44,451 bases of DNA from Nitrospira sp. (GCA_020853775.1 JADYYH010000013.1:1-44451); one strand, 5' to 3'. Counted from the first letter of the stretch, positions 15,709 to 25,130 are shown. Notes: generated by a model from the sequence alone, not told the origin. Translations and numbers: made by a program.

Positions 15709-18102
15709 ATGTCCGAACTCGATCACTTGCTCGATAAGCCGGAAAAGCCACGTCGTCAGCGGCGCTGGTGGAAAATTGTCCTGATCGGACTGCTGCTCGC
15801 CATTGTGCTCGGCGGCGGGGGCGCGGCCGGAATTCTCTGGTATTTTTCTCAAGACCTTCCTTCGCTCGATCCGCTCCAGAATTATCAGCCGAGTTTGGTG
15901 ACGCGTGTCTATTCAGACGACCGGCAGGTCATCGGCCAGTTCTTCATTGAGCGGCGGTTTCTCAAACCCATCCAGGAAATGCCGAAGAGTCTGACTCAAG
16001 CCGTGATTGCGACCGAAGACACCCGGTTTTTTGAACACCCGGGCTTGGACATCGTGGGCATTCTTCGGGCGGCCTGGACGAATTTGCGTCACGGCGGCAA
16101 GAAGGTCGAAGGCGCCAGCACGATCACCCAGCAGTTGGCGCGGTCTCTGTTCCTGTCGGCCGAGCGGACGTTCGATCGCAAAGTGCGCGAGCTTATCCTG
16201 GCTTACAAGATGGAGCTGGTGTTGTCGAAGGAACAGATTCTGGAGATGTATCTCAACCAGATCTATTTCGGACAGGGCGCCTATGGTGTGGCGGCGGCCG
16301 CTCAGACCTACTTCGGAAAAGAACTCTCGAAGCTCACGTTGGCTGAATCGGCGTTTCTCGCCGGGCTTCCCAAATCCCCCAGCCACTACTCACCGTTCAA
16401 GGCCTATGATCGGGCCAAGAAGCGGCAGGAGCATGTGTTAAGCCGCATGGCGGAGGCGGGGTTCATCAGTGTCGCCGACCGGGATCAGGCCATTGCAGAA
16501 AAGCTGAATTTCCGCCGTCCCGGCAGCGAACATCTCGGCCCGTATTTTGTGGAGTACATCCGGCAGCTGTTAGTGGCCAAGTTCGGCGAGGCCATGGTGT
16601 ACAAGGGTGGGCTGGAAGTGTTCACCACGCTGAATGCTGACATGCAGAAAGCGGCGGAGGCCGCCGTGTTTAATGGGTTGCGTGACGTCGATAAGCGCCA
16701 GGGTTGGCGCGGCCCGCTCCGCACCGTCGATGTGGCCACCCTGGAAGTTCCGGCACACGATCCCTCTGTGAAACTCGCCGAGGGAGATATGATGGAAGGG
16801 GTGGTCACGAAGGTCGCCAAGGATCACGTCCTGGTCCAGATCGGTGGGACAACGGGCCGGCTCAGTTTCGATGATATGGCCTGGGCGTCCAAATATCTCA
16901 AAGGAAAAGATCCCACGAAGGATGCCGTTCCCGTCAAGAATATCAAGCAGCTCCTTACACCCGGTGACGTGATCGAGGTCGGGGTCAAGAAGCTGGATAA
17001 AGATGTGGTGCATCTGCGGTTGGAGCAGACACCGGTCGTCGAAGGGGCGCTTGTAGCCGTCGATCCCAAAACCGGCGCGATCCGCGCCATGGTCGGCGGG
17101 TATGATTTTGCGCGTAGTGAATACAATCGCGCGGTGCTTGCGCGCCGTCAGCCGGGTTCCTCATTCAAGCCGATTATTTATGCCACGGCGATGAATCAGG
17201 GCATGAGTCCCGCCACGGTGGTATTGGATGCACCCGTGGTGTATGAGCAGGAAGAGGAGGCCAAGACGTGGAAGCCCGAAAATTACGGCAAGCGGTTCCA
17301 CGGCATTGTCAGCCTGCGGGAAGCACTGATCCATTCGCACAATCTCGCCACCGTTCGCCTTCTGGATAAGGTCGGGATTCGAAACGTGATCGATTTCTCA
17401 CGAACCGTGGGCGTCGTCAGTCCGCTGGCCGCCGATCTTTCCCTGGCGCTGGGTTCATCCAGCGTGGGGTTAATGGAGCTCGTCTCGGTCTACGGGGTAT
17501 TCGCCAACCAGGGCGTGCGTGTCGAGCCCTATGCCGTGGCCAGCGTGCAGGACAGCGGAGGGCGCACATTGGAGCAGGCGGCCATTCAGCCGCGGCAGGT
17601 GGTGTCCCGTGAGACGGCCTACCTGATTACGAACATGATGGAAGACGTGATCCAACGTGGAACGGGCATGGCTGCCAAAGCCGTCATCGACCGGCCCGTG
17701 GCGGGAAAAACAGGCACCACCAACGACTTTACCGATGCCTGGTTCATCGGGTCCACACCGAATTTGGCGACCGGGGCCTGGGTGGGCTTCGACGATCGGC
17801 GGCCGTTAGGTGAAACCGAGTCAGGCGCGCATGCGGCCTTGCCGATTTGGATCGCCTTCATGAAGGAGGCGCTCAAGCAACTGCCCGTGGTGCCGTTTGA
17901 AATTCCCGAAGGCGTCATGTTCGTCAAAGTCGACCCTTCGACGGCGCTCCTGACCGATCAGGATGAACAGCGTGGGACGGTAGAATTATTCACCAAGGGC
18001 ACAGAACCGACTAAGAGCGCCGGATCCAAGATCGATCCCACCGAATTCTACAAGCTAGACCAGGCCCTGGATAGCGCTTCTCCCTCTCCCGTCGAGCCGT
18101 AA
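15709..18102 (+). CDS. mrcA: bifunctional penicillin-binding protein 1A
   Basis: A 797-residue class A PBP that polymerises and cross-links peptidoglycan. It has a basic cytoplasmic N-terminus, one membrane helix (about 22-45) and a glycosyltransferase domain with catalytic E103 (ATEDTRFFEHPG), EGASTITQQLARS (134-146) and EQILEMYLNQIYFGQGAYG. An OB-like insert (about 340-440) typical of PBP1A follows. The transpeptidase domain has SxxK at S484-K487, SxN at 543-545 and KTG in GKTGTTNDF. It is a complete, standard-length enzyme, transcribed alone and divergent from typA. Confidence 0.96.
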   Translation: MSELDHLLDKPEKPRRQRRWWKIVLIGLLLAIVLGGGGAAGILWYFSQDLPSLDPLQNYQPSLVTRVYSDDRQVIGQFFIERRFLKPIQEMPKSLTQAVIATEDTRFFEHPGLDIVGILRAAWTNLRHGGKKVEGASTITQQLARSLFLSAERTFDRKVRELILAYKMELVLSKEQILEMYLNQIYFGQGAYGVAAAAQTYFGKELSKLTLAESAFLAGLPKSPSHYSPFKAYDRAKKRQEHVLSRMAEAGFISVADRDQAIAEKLNFRRPGSEHLGPYFVEYIRQLLVAKFGEAMVYKGGLEVFTTLNADMQKAAEAAVFNGLRDVDKRQGWRGPLRTVDVATLEVPAHDPSVKLAEGDMMEGVVTKVAKDHVLVQIGGTTGRLSFDDMAWASKYLKGKDPTKDAVPVKNIKQLLTPGDVIEVGVKKLDKDVVHLRLEQTPVVEGALVAVDPKTGAIRAMVGGYDFARSEYNRAVLARRQPGSSFKPIIYATAMNQGMSPATVVLDAPVVYEQEEEAKTWKPENYGKRFHGIVSLREALIHSHNLATVRLLDKVGIRNVIDFSRTVGVVSPLAADLSLALGSSSVGLMELVSVYGVFANQGVRVEPYAVASVQDSGGRTLEQAAIQPRQVVSRETAYLITNMMEDVIQRGTGMAAKAVIDRPVAGKTGTTNDFTDAWFIGSTPNLATGAWVGFDDRRPLGETESGAHAALPIWIAFMKEALKQLPVVPFEIPEGVMFVKVDPSTALLTDQDEQRGTVELFTKGTEPTKSAGSKIDPTEFYKLDQALDSASPSPVEP

Positions 18103-18220
18103 CAGAACAGCCGTCAGATGTGGTCTCGACCGCGACGATCCATAGCGGGTCTCCACCTGCTACGTCAGGTTCCGGCGGAGTGAGTGAGGATCGGTTGATG
18201 GAGCGATGGTGAGGGGTCGA

Positions 18221-18433
18221 TCAGGATCGGGAGTCCTGATACTCTTCGTGCCAGGCCATCTGGATGGATTCGAGGATTTTCTCGTTTGATTTCTTGGGAT
18301 CGTCTTTGAAATCCGGGAGGGCGACGATCCAGGCGTGCATGTCCGTAAAACGGATGGTCAGCGGGTCAGCATCCGGGTGTTCCTCCACTAAGCGAATCGC
18401 AATATCTTCCGCATCCTGCCATTTCAAATCCAT
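18221..18433 (-). CDS. iscX: iron-sulfur assembly protein IscX
   Basis: A 70-residue acidic protein matching IscX (YfhJ). It starts MDLKWQDAEDIAIRLVEEHPDADP, and the C-terminal half has FTDMHAWIVALPDF and IQMAWHEEY. In the family it binds IscS and iron and modulates cluster assembly. It is the last gene of the isc operon, 21 bp after hscA, as in E. coli. The length matches the family. Confidence 0.93.
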   Translation of the reverse strand: MDLKWQDAEDIAIRLVEEHPDADPLTIRFTDMHAWIVALPDFKDDPKKSNEKILESIQMAWHEEYQDSRS

Positions 18434-18454
18434 TAGAGCTCCTCGCGTCGAGAA

Positions 18455-20275
18455 TCACGTCACATCAGAGATTTTTTTGCCTTGAAGCCCTTGCTTCAAG
18501 GAGTCGTCCAGCATGGCCACCGTGAGGCCTTTGGCTGCGTGCTCCAGATCGGCCATGCGTCCGCGAATAGCTCGGGGATCGGTCCCCTCTTTGGCGGAGG
18601 CGAGAGCTGAGAGCGCGGTGCGAATCTTGGCGACCTCTTCTGCGGGGACGAGATGTCCCCCGTCGGCCAACGACTTCTCGGTCGTGGTGATCAGCGCTCC
18701 CGCATCCAGCCGGGCTTCGATCACTTTTCGCGCACTGACATCGTCCGCCGCGAATTTGAATGAGTCTTCGATCATGCGTTCGACTTCTTGATCCGACAAT
18801 CCGTACGATGGTTTGACCTCGATCGATTGGGTCTCTCCGGTCCGCATATCCTTGGCCATGACGTTCAAGATGCCATTGGCATCGATCAGGAACGTTACTT
18901 CGATGCGAGGGACTCCCGCCGGCAATGGGGGAACCTTCAGGCGAAAGCGAGCGAGGCTGCGATTGTCCTTTGCCAGCTCGCGCTCTCCTTGGAGGATGTG
19001 GATGTCCACACCGGTTTGGCCGTCGACATAGGTCGTGAACATTTCCTTGGCGCTGGCGGGAATCGTCGTGTTTCGCCTGATCAGGCTGCTCATCACGCCG
19101 CCCATTGTTTCGATGCCCAAAGATAACGGGGTCACGTCGAGCAGCAGCATATCGGTGGTACCACCGCTCAGAATATCGGCTTGCACCGCAGCGCCGAGCG
19201 CAACCACTTCGTCCGGATTGAGGTCGCAGTGCGGCTCTTTTCCGAACAGTGCCTGCACCCGTTGCCGGACCAGGGGCATGCGGGTCGCTCCGCCCACGAG
19301 CACGACTTCATCGATGTCTGTCGGATTCAGTCCGGAATCTTTCAGCGCGAGGCGACAGGGACCGAGTGAGCGCTCAACCAAAGGGCTACAGAGTGCTTCG
19401 AGTTGGTCGCGTGTCAGCTCGCGTGTGAACCGACCTTGGCCATCCGGCAGGTCAAGGCTCACGGTGGTTTTGAGTGTCTCCGATAGGCGGATCTTGGCGC
19501 CCTCCGCTTGCAAGCGCACCGCCTGCATATGGTCGGGATGGGTGCTCAGATCGAGCCCGTGCTGTGCGCGGATGTCCTTCAGGAGCAGGTCGGTAATCAA
19601 CTGGTCGAAATCGTCTCCGCCGAGATGCGTATCGCCATTCGTCGCGAGCACCTCGAAGATGCCGTTTTTCAATTTCAGGATCGAGATATCAAACGTCCCT
19701 CCGCCCAGGTCGTAGACGACGATAGTGCCCTGTGTTTTTTCTTGGAGGCCGTACGCGAGGGAGGCGGCGGTCGGTTCGTTAATGATGCGCAACACTTCCA
19801 GCCCTGCGATCATGCCCGCGTCCTTGGTGGCCTGCCGTTGGCTGTCGTTGAAATAGGCAGGCACCGTAATCACAGCCTTCGTGATGCTTTCTCCGAGGAA
19901 GGCTTCGGCGCGCAGTTTGAGCTCCTTCAGAATCATCGCGGAAATTTGCGGCGGCGAATACGACTTCTCCCCCAGCTGAATGCGGATGACGCCGCCCTTT
20001 TCGGTGAGCGTGTAGGGAAAGTAGGCCAGCTCGCTCTGCACATCGGCGAGGCTTTTGCCCATAAAGCGTTTGACGGAGTAGACCGTCCGTTCAGGATTTC
20101 TGGTGAGGTGTTCCTTGGCCGGATCGCCGACGATCAATCCATTGTCAGTCAGCGCGACCACGGAGGGAACCATGGCGCGTTCGTGACGGGACGAAATGAC
20201 GCACGGCGTCCCCTTGTCCATGTAGGCGACAAGAGAGTTCGTGGTGCCGAGATCAATGCCGACAATGCGTGTCAT
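18455..20275 (-). CDS. hscA: Hsp70-type Fe-S chaperone HscA
   Basis: A 606-residue Hsp70 specialised for iron-sulfur transfer. The nucleotide-binding domain starts VGIDLGTTNSLVAY, with VYDLGGGTFDIS and LVGGATRMP. The substrate-binding domain follows from about 390. The order and length fit HscA more than DnaK, and the gene lies inside the isc operon. HscA binds the LPPVK motif of IscU, which is present in the IscU encoded here. It follows hscB after an unusual 154-bp gap that holds a repeat element. Confidence 0.96.
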   Translation of the reverse strand: MTRIVGIDLGTTNSLVAYMDKGTPCVISSRHERAMVPSVVALTDNGLIVGDPAKEHLTRNPERTVYSVKRFMGKSLADVQSELAYFPYTLTEKGGVIRIQLGEKSYSPPQISAMILKELKLRAEAFLGESITKAVITVPAYFNDSQRQATKDAGMIAGLEVLRIINEPTAASLAYGLQEKTQGTIVVYDLGGGTFDISILKLKNGIFEVLATNGDTHLGGDDFDQLITDLLLKDIRAQHGLDLSTHPDHMQAVRLQAEGAKIRLSETLKTTVSLDLPDGQGRFTRELTRDQLEALCSPLVERSLGPCRLALKDSGLNPTDIDEVVLVGGATRMPLVRQRVQALFGKEPHCDLNPDEVVALGAAVQADILSGGTTDMLLLDVTPLSLGIETMGGVMSSLIRRNTTIPASAKEMFTTYVDGQTGVDIHILQGERELAKDNRSLARFRLKVPPLPAGVPRIEVTFLIDANGILNVMAKDMRTGETQSIEVKPSYGLSDQEVERMIEDSFKFAADDVSARKVIEARLDAGALITTTEKSLADGGHLVPAEEVAKIRTALSALASAKEGTDPRAIRGRMADLEHAAKGLTVAMLDDSLKQGLQGKKISDVT

Positions 20276-20278
20276 AAC

Positions 20279-20399
20279 AAGATGCTGAAAAAGCTCCCTA
20301 ACTTCGTTCTCGGTCGTGTCGCCCCCTCAACATGCACGTGCAGTCCGTCTCGGGGTCTTCTCTCCCTGCGGCCTCGTTAGTGCTCTTTTTGAGCATCTT
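20279..20399. repeat. MITE-like inverted-repeat element between hscB and hscA
   Basis: The ends AAGATGCT (20279-20286) and AGCATCTT (20392-20399) are inverted repeats, extended by AAAAAG near one end and CTTTTT near the other. The centre is a perfect palindrome, TGCACGTGCA (20333-20342), close to the midpoint of the 121-bp unit. The ends resemble an intergenic repeat I remember as common in Nitrospira genomes (GATGCTGAAAAAG ends); this is recollection, not a search. As RNA it could fold into a long hairpin inside the isc transcript. Confidence 0.65.
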
Positions 20400-20429
20400 G
20401 TGTGTGCTTCGGGTGGTGATCACTGCTAG

Positions 20430-21146
20430 TTACGCGATCGTTGCGACGAGATCGTTGACGATGTTTTTGACATAGGTGCGGTTCGAGAGAATGTCCCGCA
20501 TGTCTTTGAGGATGAGAGTTCGTTCAGCTCGCGCCTGCTCAGTGGCTTCGCCGCGGTCTTGCAGCGCATCCCACCGGCCGAACAACTGTTGGAGCCTGGC
20601 TTCCATGTCTCGTTGCCGCTCCTCGAGATTCGTTCGATCGGTATGGAGTTTCGCGCGGAGGGTGGCCGCATGTTGCGAGGAGCGATCACTCTCGCGGAAT
20701 TCGTCGAGGGTTTCTTGCAGCTCAAGAATTTCTTCGAACAGATCGGCGGGCGGCGACGTTCTGATGTCTTTCACCGCGCCGGCTTCAAGATCCAACAGAT
20801 ACTCGGCGCGTTGAATCGGATCCCGCAGGGTGCGATAGGCCGTGTTCAGCATCGCCGAATTGCCGAGGCTGATGGACTGCTCCGCATCGCTCTTGTTCTG
20901 ATAGAAATCAGGGTGGAACGCTCGGCTCAATTCGTAAAACTTCGCTTCCAGGACTTGCGTATCGATGGCGAGGCGCCGGGGTAACCCGAAGCAGCTGAAA
21001 TAGTCGAGATCTTTCGACACCGGTTGAACTTTTACGCACCGGTCGCAAAAATATTCGCCGGCCATTTCCGACTGGCAATGACAGCACATGCTGCGAGCCA
21101 TCTGCAGCTCGCGGCGATCGTCGGTGTGATGAGTATGTCCGTTCAT
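20430..21146 (-). CDS. hscB: J-domain co-chaperone HscB with N-terminal zinc motif
   Basis: A protein of about 238 residues. The start at 21146 (MNGHTHH) is preferred, because a longer frame to 21200 overlaps the iscA stop. It has a zinc-ribbon-like segment, CCHCQSEMAGEYFCDRC, then the J-domain starting DYFSCFGLPRRLAID with the HPD motif (FHPDFYQ), and the helical IscU-binding domain. It stimulates HscA ATPase and delivers IscU. E. coli HscB lacks the zinc segment; mitochondrial HSC20 has a similar two-CxxC ribbon. It lies 10 bp after iscA, and a repeat element separates it from hscA. Confidence 0.92.
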   Translation of the reverse strand: MNGHTHHTDDRRELQMARSMCCHCQSEMAGEYFCDRCVKVQPVSKDLDYFSCFGLPRRLAIDTQVLEAKFYELSRAFHPDFYQNKSDAEQSISLGNSAMLNTAYRTLRDPIQRAEYLLDLEAGAVKDIRTSPPADLFEEILELQETLDEFRESDRSSQHAATLRAKLHTDRTNLEERQRDMEARLQQLFGRWDALQDRGEATEQARAERTLILKDMRDILSNRTYVKNIVNDLVATIA

Positions 21147-21156
21147 CTGTGTTCGC

Positions 21157-21516
21157 TCAGGCTGAAAACGATTCGCCGCAGCCGCAGGTCTTATTGGCAT
21201 TCGGATTCACGAACTTGAAATTTCCGCCCATCAGGTCCTTCTGGAAGTCCAGTTGAGTCCCTTGCAGATAGATGGCGCTCTTGGCATCCACGATGACCTT
21301 CACGCCGTCGAATTCGTACACTTGGTCGTACTGACCGATTTTGTCATCGAAGTTGATGGTGTAGCTCAGTCCGGAACAGCCGCCCCCTTTGACGCCCAGG
21401 CGGAGGCCGCCTTCTTCAATGCCTTGCACATTGATCAGACGCTTCACTTCCTTGAGGGCCGCATCGCTCAGCGTAATAACAGGGGTTTGGGTCTCGGTAT
21501 TCGTGGTGACATCCAT
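21157..21516 (-). CDS. iscA: A-type Fe-S carrier IscA/ErpA
   Basis: A 119-residue HesB-family protein with the three invariant cysteines: C47 (GGGCSGLSY) and C111-x-C113 (KTCGCGESF). It accepts clusters from IscU and carries them to target proteins. The N-terminus has a short Thr-rich extension. A GGAAGGAG site precedes the ATG. It follows iscU by 20 bp in the operon. IscA and ErpA are hard to tell apart by sequence; position favours IscA. Confidence 0.93.
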   Translation of the reverse strand: MDVTTNTETQTPVITLSDAALKEVKRLINVQGIEEGGLRLGVKGGGCSGLSYTINFDDKIGQYDQVYEFDGVKVIVDAKSAIYLQGTQLDFQKDLMGGNFKFVNPNANKTCGCGESFSA

Positions 21517-21536
21517 GGTGCGCTCCTTCCTGCTGG

Positions 21537-21920
21537 TTACTTCGGGTCGGCTTTCTTTTGATAGTCGGCGAGAGCCGCCTTAATGGCATCCTCCGCCAAG
21601 ACCGAACAGTGAATTTTCACCGGCGGCAGATTGAGTTCCTGGACGATATCAGTGTTCTTGATCTTGCCGGCTTCCTCCACCGTTTTGCCTTTGAGCCACT
21701 CGGTGGCCAGGCTAGAACTGGCGATGGCGGAACCGCAGCCGAAGGTTTTGAACTTCGCATCTACGATCGTATCGTTTTGGACCTTGATCTGAAGCTTCAT
21801 GACATCGCCGCACTCAGGAGCGCCGACGATGCCCGTGCCGACCCCGTCTTCTTCCTTCTTGAAGCTGCCCATGTTCCGGGGATTGTTGAAATGATCGACG
21901 ACTTTTTCGCTATAGGCCAT
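21537..21920 (-). CDS. iscU: Fe-S scaffold protein IscU
   Basis: A 127-residue scaffold on which [2Fe-2S] clusters are built. Ligand residues are C37 and D39 (PECGDV), C62 (FGCGSA), and H104-C105 (KIHCSVLAED). The HscA-recognition motif LPPVK is at 98-102. It receives sulfur from IscS and is cleared by HscA/HscB. GGAGG precedes the ATG. It lies between iscS and iscA. Confidence 0.96.
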   Translation of the reverse strand: MAYSEKVVDHFNNPRNMGSFKKEEDGVGTGIVGAPECGDVMKLQIKVQNDTIVDAKFKTFGCGSAIASSSLATEWLKGKTVEEAGKIKNTDIVQELNLPPVKIHCSVLAEDAIKAALADYQKKADPK

Positions 21921-21965
21921 GGTGTCCTCCGAAATTTATCGGTCAGAAATGGTGATGGTGTCAGA

Positions 21966-23183
21966 TTAATGCGCTGCCCATTGCACGGTTTTCAGGTCGA
22001 TGCCTTCTTTGGCCATTTCGTAGAGCGGCGACATCTCGCGCAGCTTGGTGACAGTCTCGATAATCTTCTTGGCGGCATAGTCAACTTCTTCGTCGAGCGT
22101 GAAGCGTCCGAGGCCGAATCGGATGGACGAATGCGCCAGTTCTGCTCCTACTCCTAAGGCTCGCAAGACATAGGAAGGTTCCAGCGTCGCGGAGGTGCAA
22201 GCTGAACCGGAAGAGAGGGCGATTTCTTTGCATCCCATCAGCAGCGATTCACCTTCGACATACGCAAAGGAGATATTCAGATTGTGCGGGAGCCGTTCCG
22301 TCGGATGGCCGTTCAGGTACACCTCCTCAAGCGCCTTGGTAATGGTTGCATGCAGGCGGTCCCGCATGACCGAGAGCCGGGCGGCGTCGGCGGCCATTTC
22401 CTGCTCGCAGAGCTCGCAGGCCTTCCCGAATCCCACGATCAAGGGCACGGGAAGCGTGCCGGATCGCATACCACGCTCATGTCCACCCCCATCCATTTGA
22501 GCCGCGATGCGGACACGGGGATTCTTTTTTCTAACATAGAGGGCGCCGATGCCCTTGGGTCCGTAAATCTTGTGGGCGCTGAAAGACATGAGGTCGATGC
22601 CCATCTCCTGCACGTTGATGGGGACCTTGCCCACGCCCTGGGTCGCATCGCAGTGAAACAGGATGCCCTTTTCTTTTGCGATCTTTCCAATCTCCTTGAT
22701 CGGGTTGATCGTCCCGATTTCGTTATTCGCGAACATGACGGAGATGAGAATGGTCTTGTCGGTGATGGCGTTCCGGACGTCCTCCGGATTCACCATGCCG
22801 AATTTGTCGACTGGAAGGTATGTGACCTTCACGCCGCGCTTGGTTTCCAGTGTCTTGGCCGTGTCCAGCACCGCGCGATGCTCGGTGGATGAGGTGATAA
22901 TATGGTCGCCCTTCTCGTGGTACATCTCCACTACGCCTTTGAGGGCCAGGTTGTTGGATTCGGTGGCGCCACTCGTGAAGACGATTTCTTTGGCATCCGC
23001 ATGGATCAACTTGGCGATCTGTTTGCGGGCGGTTTCCACACCTTCCTCAGCCTCCCAGCCGAACGCGTGGTTCCGACTGGCGGCGTTCCCGAACTTTTCC
23101 GTGAAATAGGGGAGCATTGATTCCAGCACCCGAGGGTCCATCGGGGTGGTCGCATGATTATCCAGGTAAATCGGGAACTTCAT
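21966..23183 (-). CDS. iscS: cysteine desulfurase IscS
   Basis: A 405-residue class V PLP enzyme. The PLP lysine is K205 in [13 protein letters not shown]102 (TEHRAV) stacks on PLP, and the persulfide cysteine C329 lies on the mobile loop SSGSACTSA. It releases sulfur from cysteine for IscU and for tRNA thiolation. The length fits IscS (group I). Its ATG overlaps the iscR stop (ATGA), so the two are translationally coupled. Confidence 0.97.
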   Translation of the reverse strand: MKFPIYLDNHATTPMDPRVLESMLPYFTEKFGNAASRNHAFGWEAEEGVETARKQIAKLIHADAKEIVFTSGATESNNLALKGVVEMYHEKGDHIITSSTEHRAVLDTAKTLETKRGVKVTYLPVDKFGMVNPEDVRNAITDKTILISVMFANNEIGTINPIKEIGKIAKEKGILFHCDATQGVGKVPINVQEMGIDLMSFSAHKIYGPKGIGALYVRKKNPRVRIAAQMDGGGHERGMRSGTLPVPLIVGFGKACELCEQEMAADAARLSVMRDRLHATITKALEEVYLNGHPTERLPHNLNISFAYVEGESLLMGCKEIALSSGSACTSATLEPSYVLRALGVGAELAHSSIRFGLGRFTLDEEVDYAAKKIIETVTKLREMSPLYEMAKEGIDLKTVQWAAH

Positions 23184-23659
23184 CGCTCGACTCCTTGTTG
23201 TTCCGTCGCGACGGATTGAATGGTGATGAGAGGGGTGCCTCCCAGCATATCTTGCAAAGTCATGTTATTCAAAAGCTGATAGATGCTGTTCTGGATTTTC
23301 AGGAGCGGGGTTCGGATGTTACAGTGTTCACGCTGCATGCAGGCATCACCGTCTTTCTCATGCGAACAATCCATGATGCCGAGCGGCCCTTCCAAACTTT
23401 CGAGTACGTGGGCAATTGTGATCTCCCGGGGATTCTTCCCCAGGAGATACCCACCCTTGGGACCGTTATGGCTTTCAATGATGCCGCTCTTCGAGAGGGT
23501 CTGAAGGACTTTCGCCAGGAGTTCGACCGGAATATGATATTCCTCGGCGATTTCCTTCGTGTTCACCACCCGGGCATGAGCCACATCGCCATATTGATTG
23601 GAGGCAATGTGCTGCAGTGCCATGAGTCCGTAATCTGCCTTTTTAGATAATTTCAGCAT
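23180..23659 (-). CDS. iscR: Rrf2-family Fe-S regulator IscR
   Basis: A 159-residue Rrf2 regulator. The winged helix (about 1-80) has [17 protein letters not shown] as recognition region and GPKGGYLL as wing. The cluster cysteines are C98, C107 and C113 ([17 protein letters not shown]). IscR senses Fe-S status and represses the operon when loaded with a [2Fe-2S] cluster. It heads the operon and overlaps iscS by 4 bp. A palindrome overlapping its own promoter region (23682-23704) is a likely target. Confidence 0.95.
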   Translation of the reverse strand: MLKLSKKADYGLMALQHIASNQYGDVAHARVVNTKEIAEEYHIPVELLAKVLQTLSKSGIIESHNGPKGGYLLGKNPREITIAHVLESLEGPLGIMDCSHEKDGDACMQREHCNIRTPLLKIQNSIYQLLNNMTLQDMLGGTPLITIQSVATEQQGVER

Positions 23660-23681
23660 GGCCTATTGCCGATCTTTAAAG

Positions 23682-23704
23682 TCGGAGACTATAATGATCT
23701 CCGA
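23682..23704 (-). promoter_or_regulatory. Rrf2/IscR-type operator overlapping the -10 region of isc
   Basis: TCGGAGA (23682-23688) and TCTCCGA (23698-23704) are a perfect inverted repeat with a 9-bp spacer. A minus-strand -10-like TATAGT (23693-23688) lies inside it, 29 bp before the iscR ATG. No good -35 box is seen at the right distance. The place fits autorepression by IscR; the sequence is not the E. coli type 1 site. Confidence 0.55.
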
Positions 23705-23872
23705 TCAAATAAGTCGTATAAAAAGTATCATGTGACCTTTAAAACTGTCAAGGGCGAGCGGAGCCAAAGAAGAGAAATAGGTGCTTCCCTGTGACGAGTC
23801 GACTGATTGGCTGGTCACCGTCCATTTCACTTTTAATTAAAAAGACATTGAACAGAAAAGGGGCGACGCAAC

Positions 23873-24289
23873 ATGGGTGGTACCAATCCCTATATTGAAA
23901 AAGCCGACGTAGAGTTACCGTCGAAAGCATATACGGTCACCTTCGTGTTCCCGGATAAGACCGAAAAGAAGGTGGAAGTGCAGCCGGGCAAGATTCCTTA
24001 TGGCCCGACGGGATTACCAGGCAGCATACTGGACATCGCCATGGGGAACGACATCGACCTCGAGCATGTGTGCGGAGGGGTCTGCGCCTGCTCCACGTGC
24101 CATGTCATGGTGAAGAAGGGGCTGGAGACGTGCAACGAGGGAACAGATGATGAGTTCGATCAGTTAGACGAGGCTCCCGCCACGACGTTGCAATCCCGAC
24201 TCGGCTGCCAGTGTGTGCCGAATGGGACGACAGACGTCACCGTGGAGATTCCCGCCATCAATAAGAATTTGGCGAAAGAAGGCCATTAA
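23873..24289 (+). CDS. fdx: Isc-type [2Fe-2S] ferredoxin
   Basis: A 138-residue adrenodoxin-like ferredoxin. The cluster ligands are C67, C73 and C76 (HVCGGVCACSTC) and C112 (RLGCQC), following the pattern of E. coli Fdx, with an extra cysteine in the first loop. A 20-residue N-terminal extension precedes the domain, which also carries an insert (GPTGLPGS). It supplies electrons to IscS/IscU assembly. In E. coli fdx lies inside the isc operon after hscA; here it is divergent from iscR across a 213-bp region. Confidence 0.93.
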   Translation: MGGTNPYIEKADVELPSKAYTVTFVFPDKTEKKVEVQPGKIPYGPTGLPGSILDIAMGNDIDLEHVCGGVCACSTCHVMVKKGLETCNEGTDDEFDQLDEAPATTLQSRLGCQCVPNGTTDVTVEIPAINKNLAKEGH

Positions 24290-24314
24290 TCCGAGGGTGA
24301 AGCCAGGGCAGGCG

Positions 24315-25013
24315 TCAGTCGTAGGTTTCGAGTTTCACTTCCCGCCGATCAAATCCCAGGTCCATCAACAGGCTGCGCAACGGGCGGGCAAAGGCTTTGA
24401 TTCCGGCGATCATGGGCGTGACGCGGCGACCGTTTCCGGTCAGTTGTTTGATCACGTCCATTGTTCCTGCATGCTCGTCCGGGGCCTCGCTTACAAACGG
24501 CAGATACTGAAAATGAGAGTGACTCGCGGCCAGCGCCGTGAATTCGTCGTGGTACAGTTGCTCGCTGGTGGTGGGGGCGTGCGCGATGAGGGTAGTCGAG
24601 GGCAACGTGTCCTGCTCTGCCAGCGCGCGGATCATGCAACGCAGCGGGACAAGGCCTGAATAACGGCCGATCAGCAGCAAATGTTGCGTATCCGGCTCCG
24701 GGAGTACGAAATGTCCATAGGGTCCGGAAAGAGGGAGGCGATCGCCTGGCTTCAGCGACGAAAGATAGCCCGACCCTTTGCCTCCTGGAACATGATCGAA
24801 CACCAGCGTGAGATGCCCCGTGGCCGTCGGGGGTTCTGCTAGGGAATAGGCGCGATTCAAAGGCGGACGGTCGCCGATCGGCAATTGGAGCGAGATCCAC
24901 TGGCCGGGTTTGAATGGCAAGGGGGACTCAATCGGGCGGAGCACGAGTTCTGTGGTATGGGGTGTCAACGCGGTGAGCGAGACGACTTCGGCAAGTTGTG
25001 TTGGTTCAGCCAT
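24315..25013 (-). CDS. FAD-binding ferredoxin-reductase-type oxidoreductase
   Basis: A 232-residue FNR-family protein. The FAD domain has RAYSLAE (54-60, RxYS motif), VPGGKGSGYLSSL and GPYGHF (97-102). The NAD(P) domain starts LLLIGRYSGLVPLRCM, where the usual G-T/G-x-G pattern is altered (R-Y), and ends FDRREVKLETYD. It probably passes electrons between NAD(P)H and a ferredoxin. It is convergent with fdx, 25 bp apart, so ferredoxin reductase is a reasonable guess. Confidence 0.8.
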   Translation of the reverse strand: MAEPTQLAEVVSLTALTPHTTELVLRPIESPLPFKPGQWISLQLPIGDRPPLNRAYSLAEPPTATGHLTLVFDHVPGGKGSGYLSSLKPGDRLPLSGPYGHFVLPEPDTQHLLLIGRYSGLVPLRCMIRALAEQDTLPSTTLIAHAPTTSEQLYHDEFTALAASHSHFQYLPFVSEAPDEHAGTMDVIKQLTGNGRRVTPMIAGIKAFARPLRSLLMDLGFDRREVKLETYD

Positions 25014-25130
25014 GGACTGTTCTTAACAAAAACAGATTCAGAATGGAACAGCCCAGTTCTGTACATCGTTTCGGTGCCATGATATAGATACCCCCCCGTT
25101 CATTTTTCCCACACACACTACGGTGACGCG

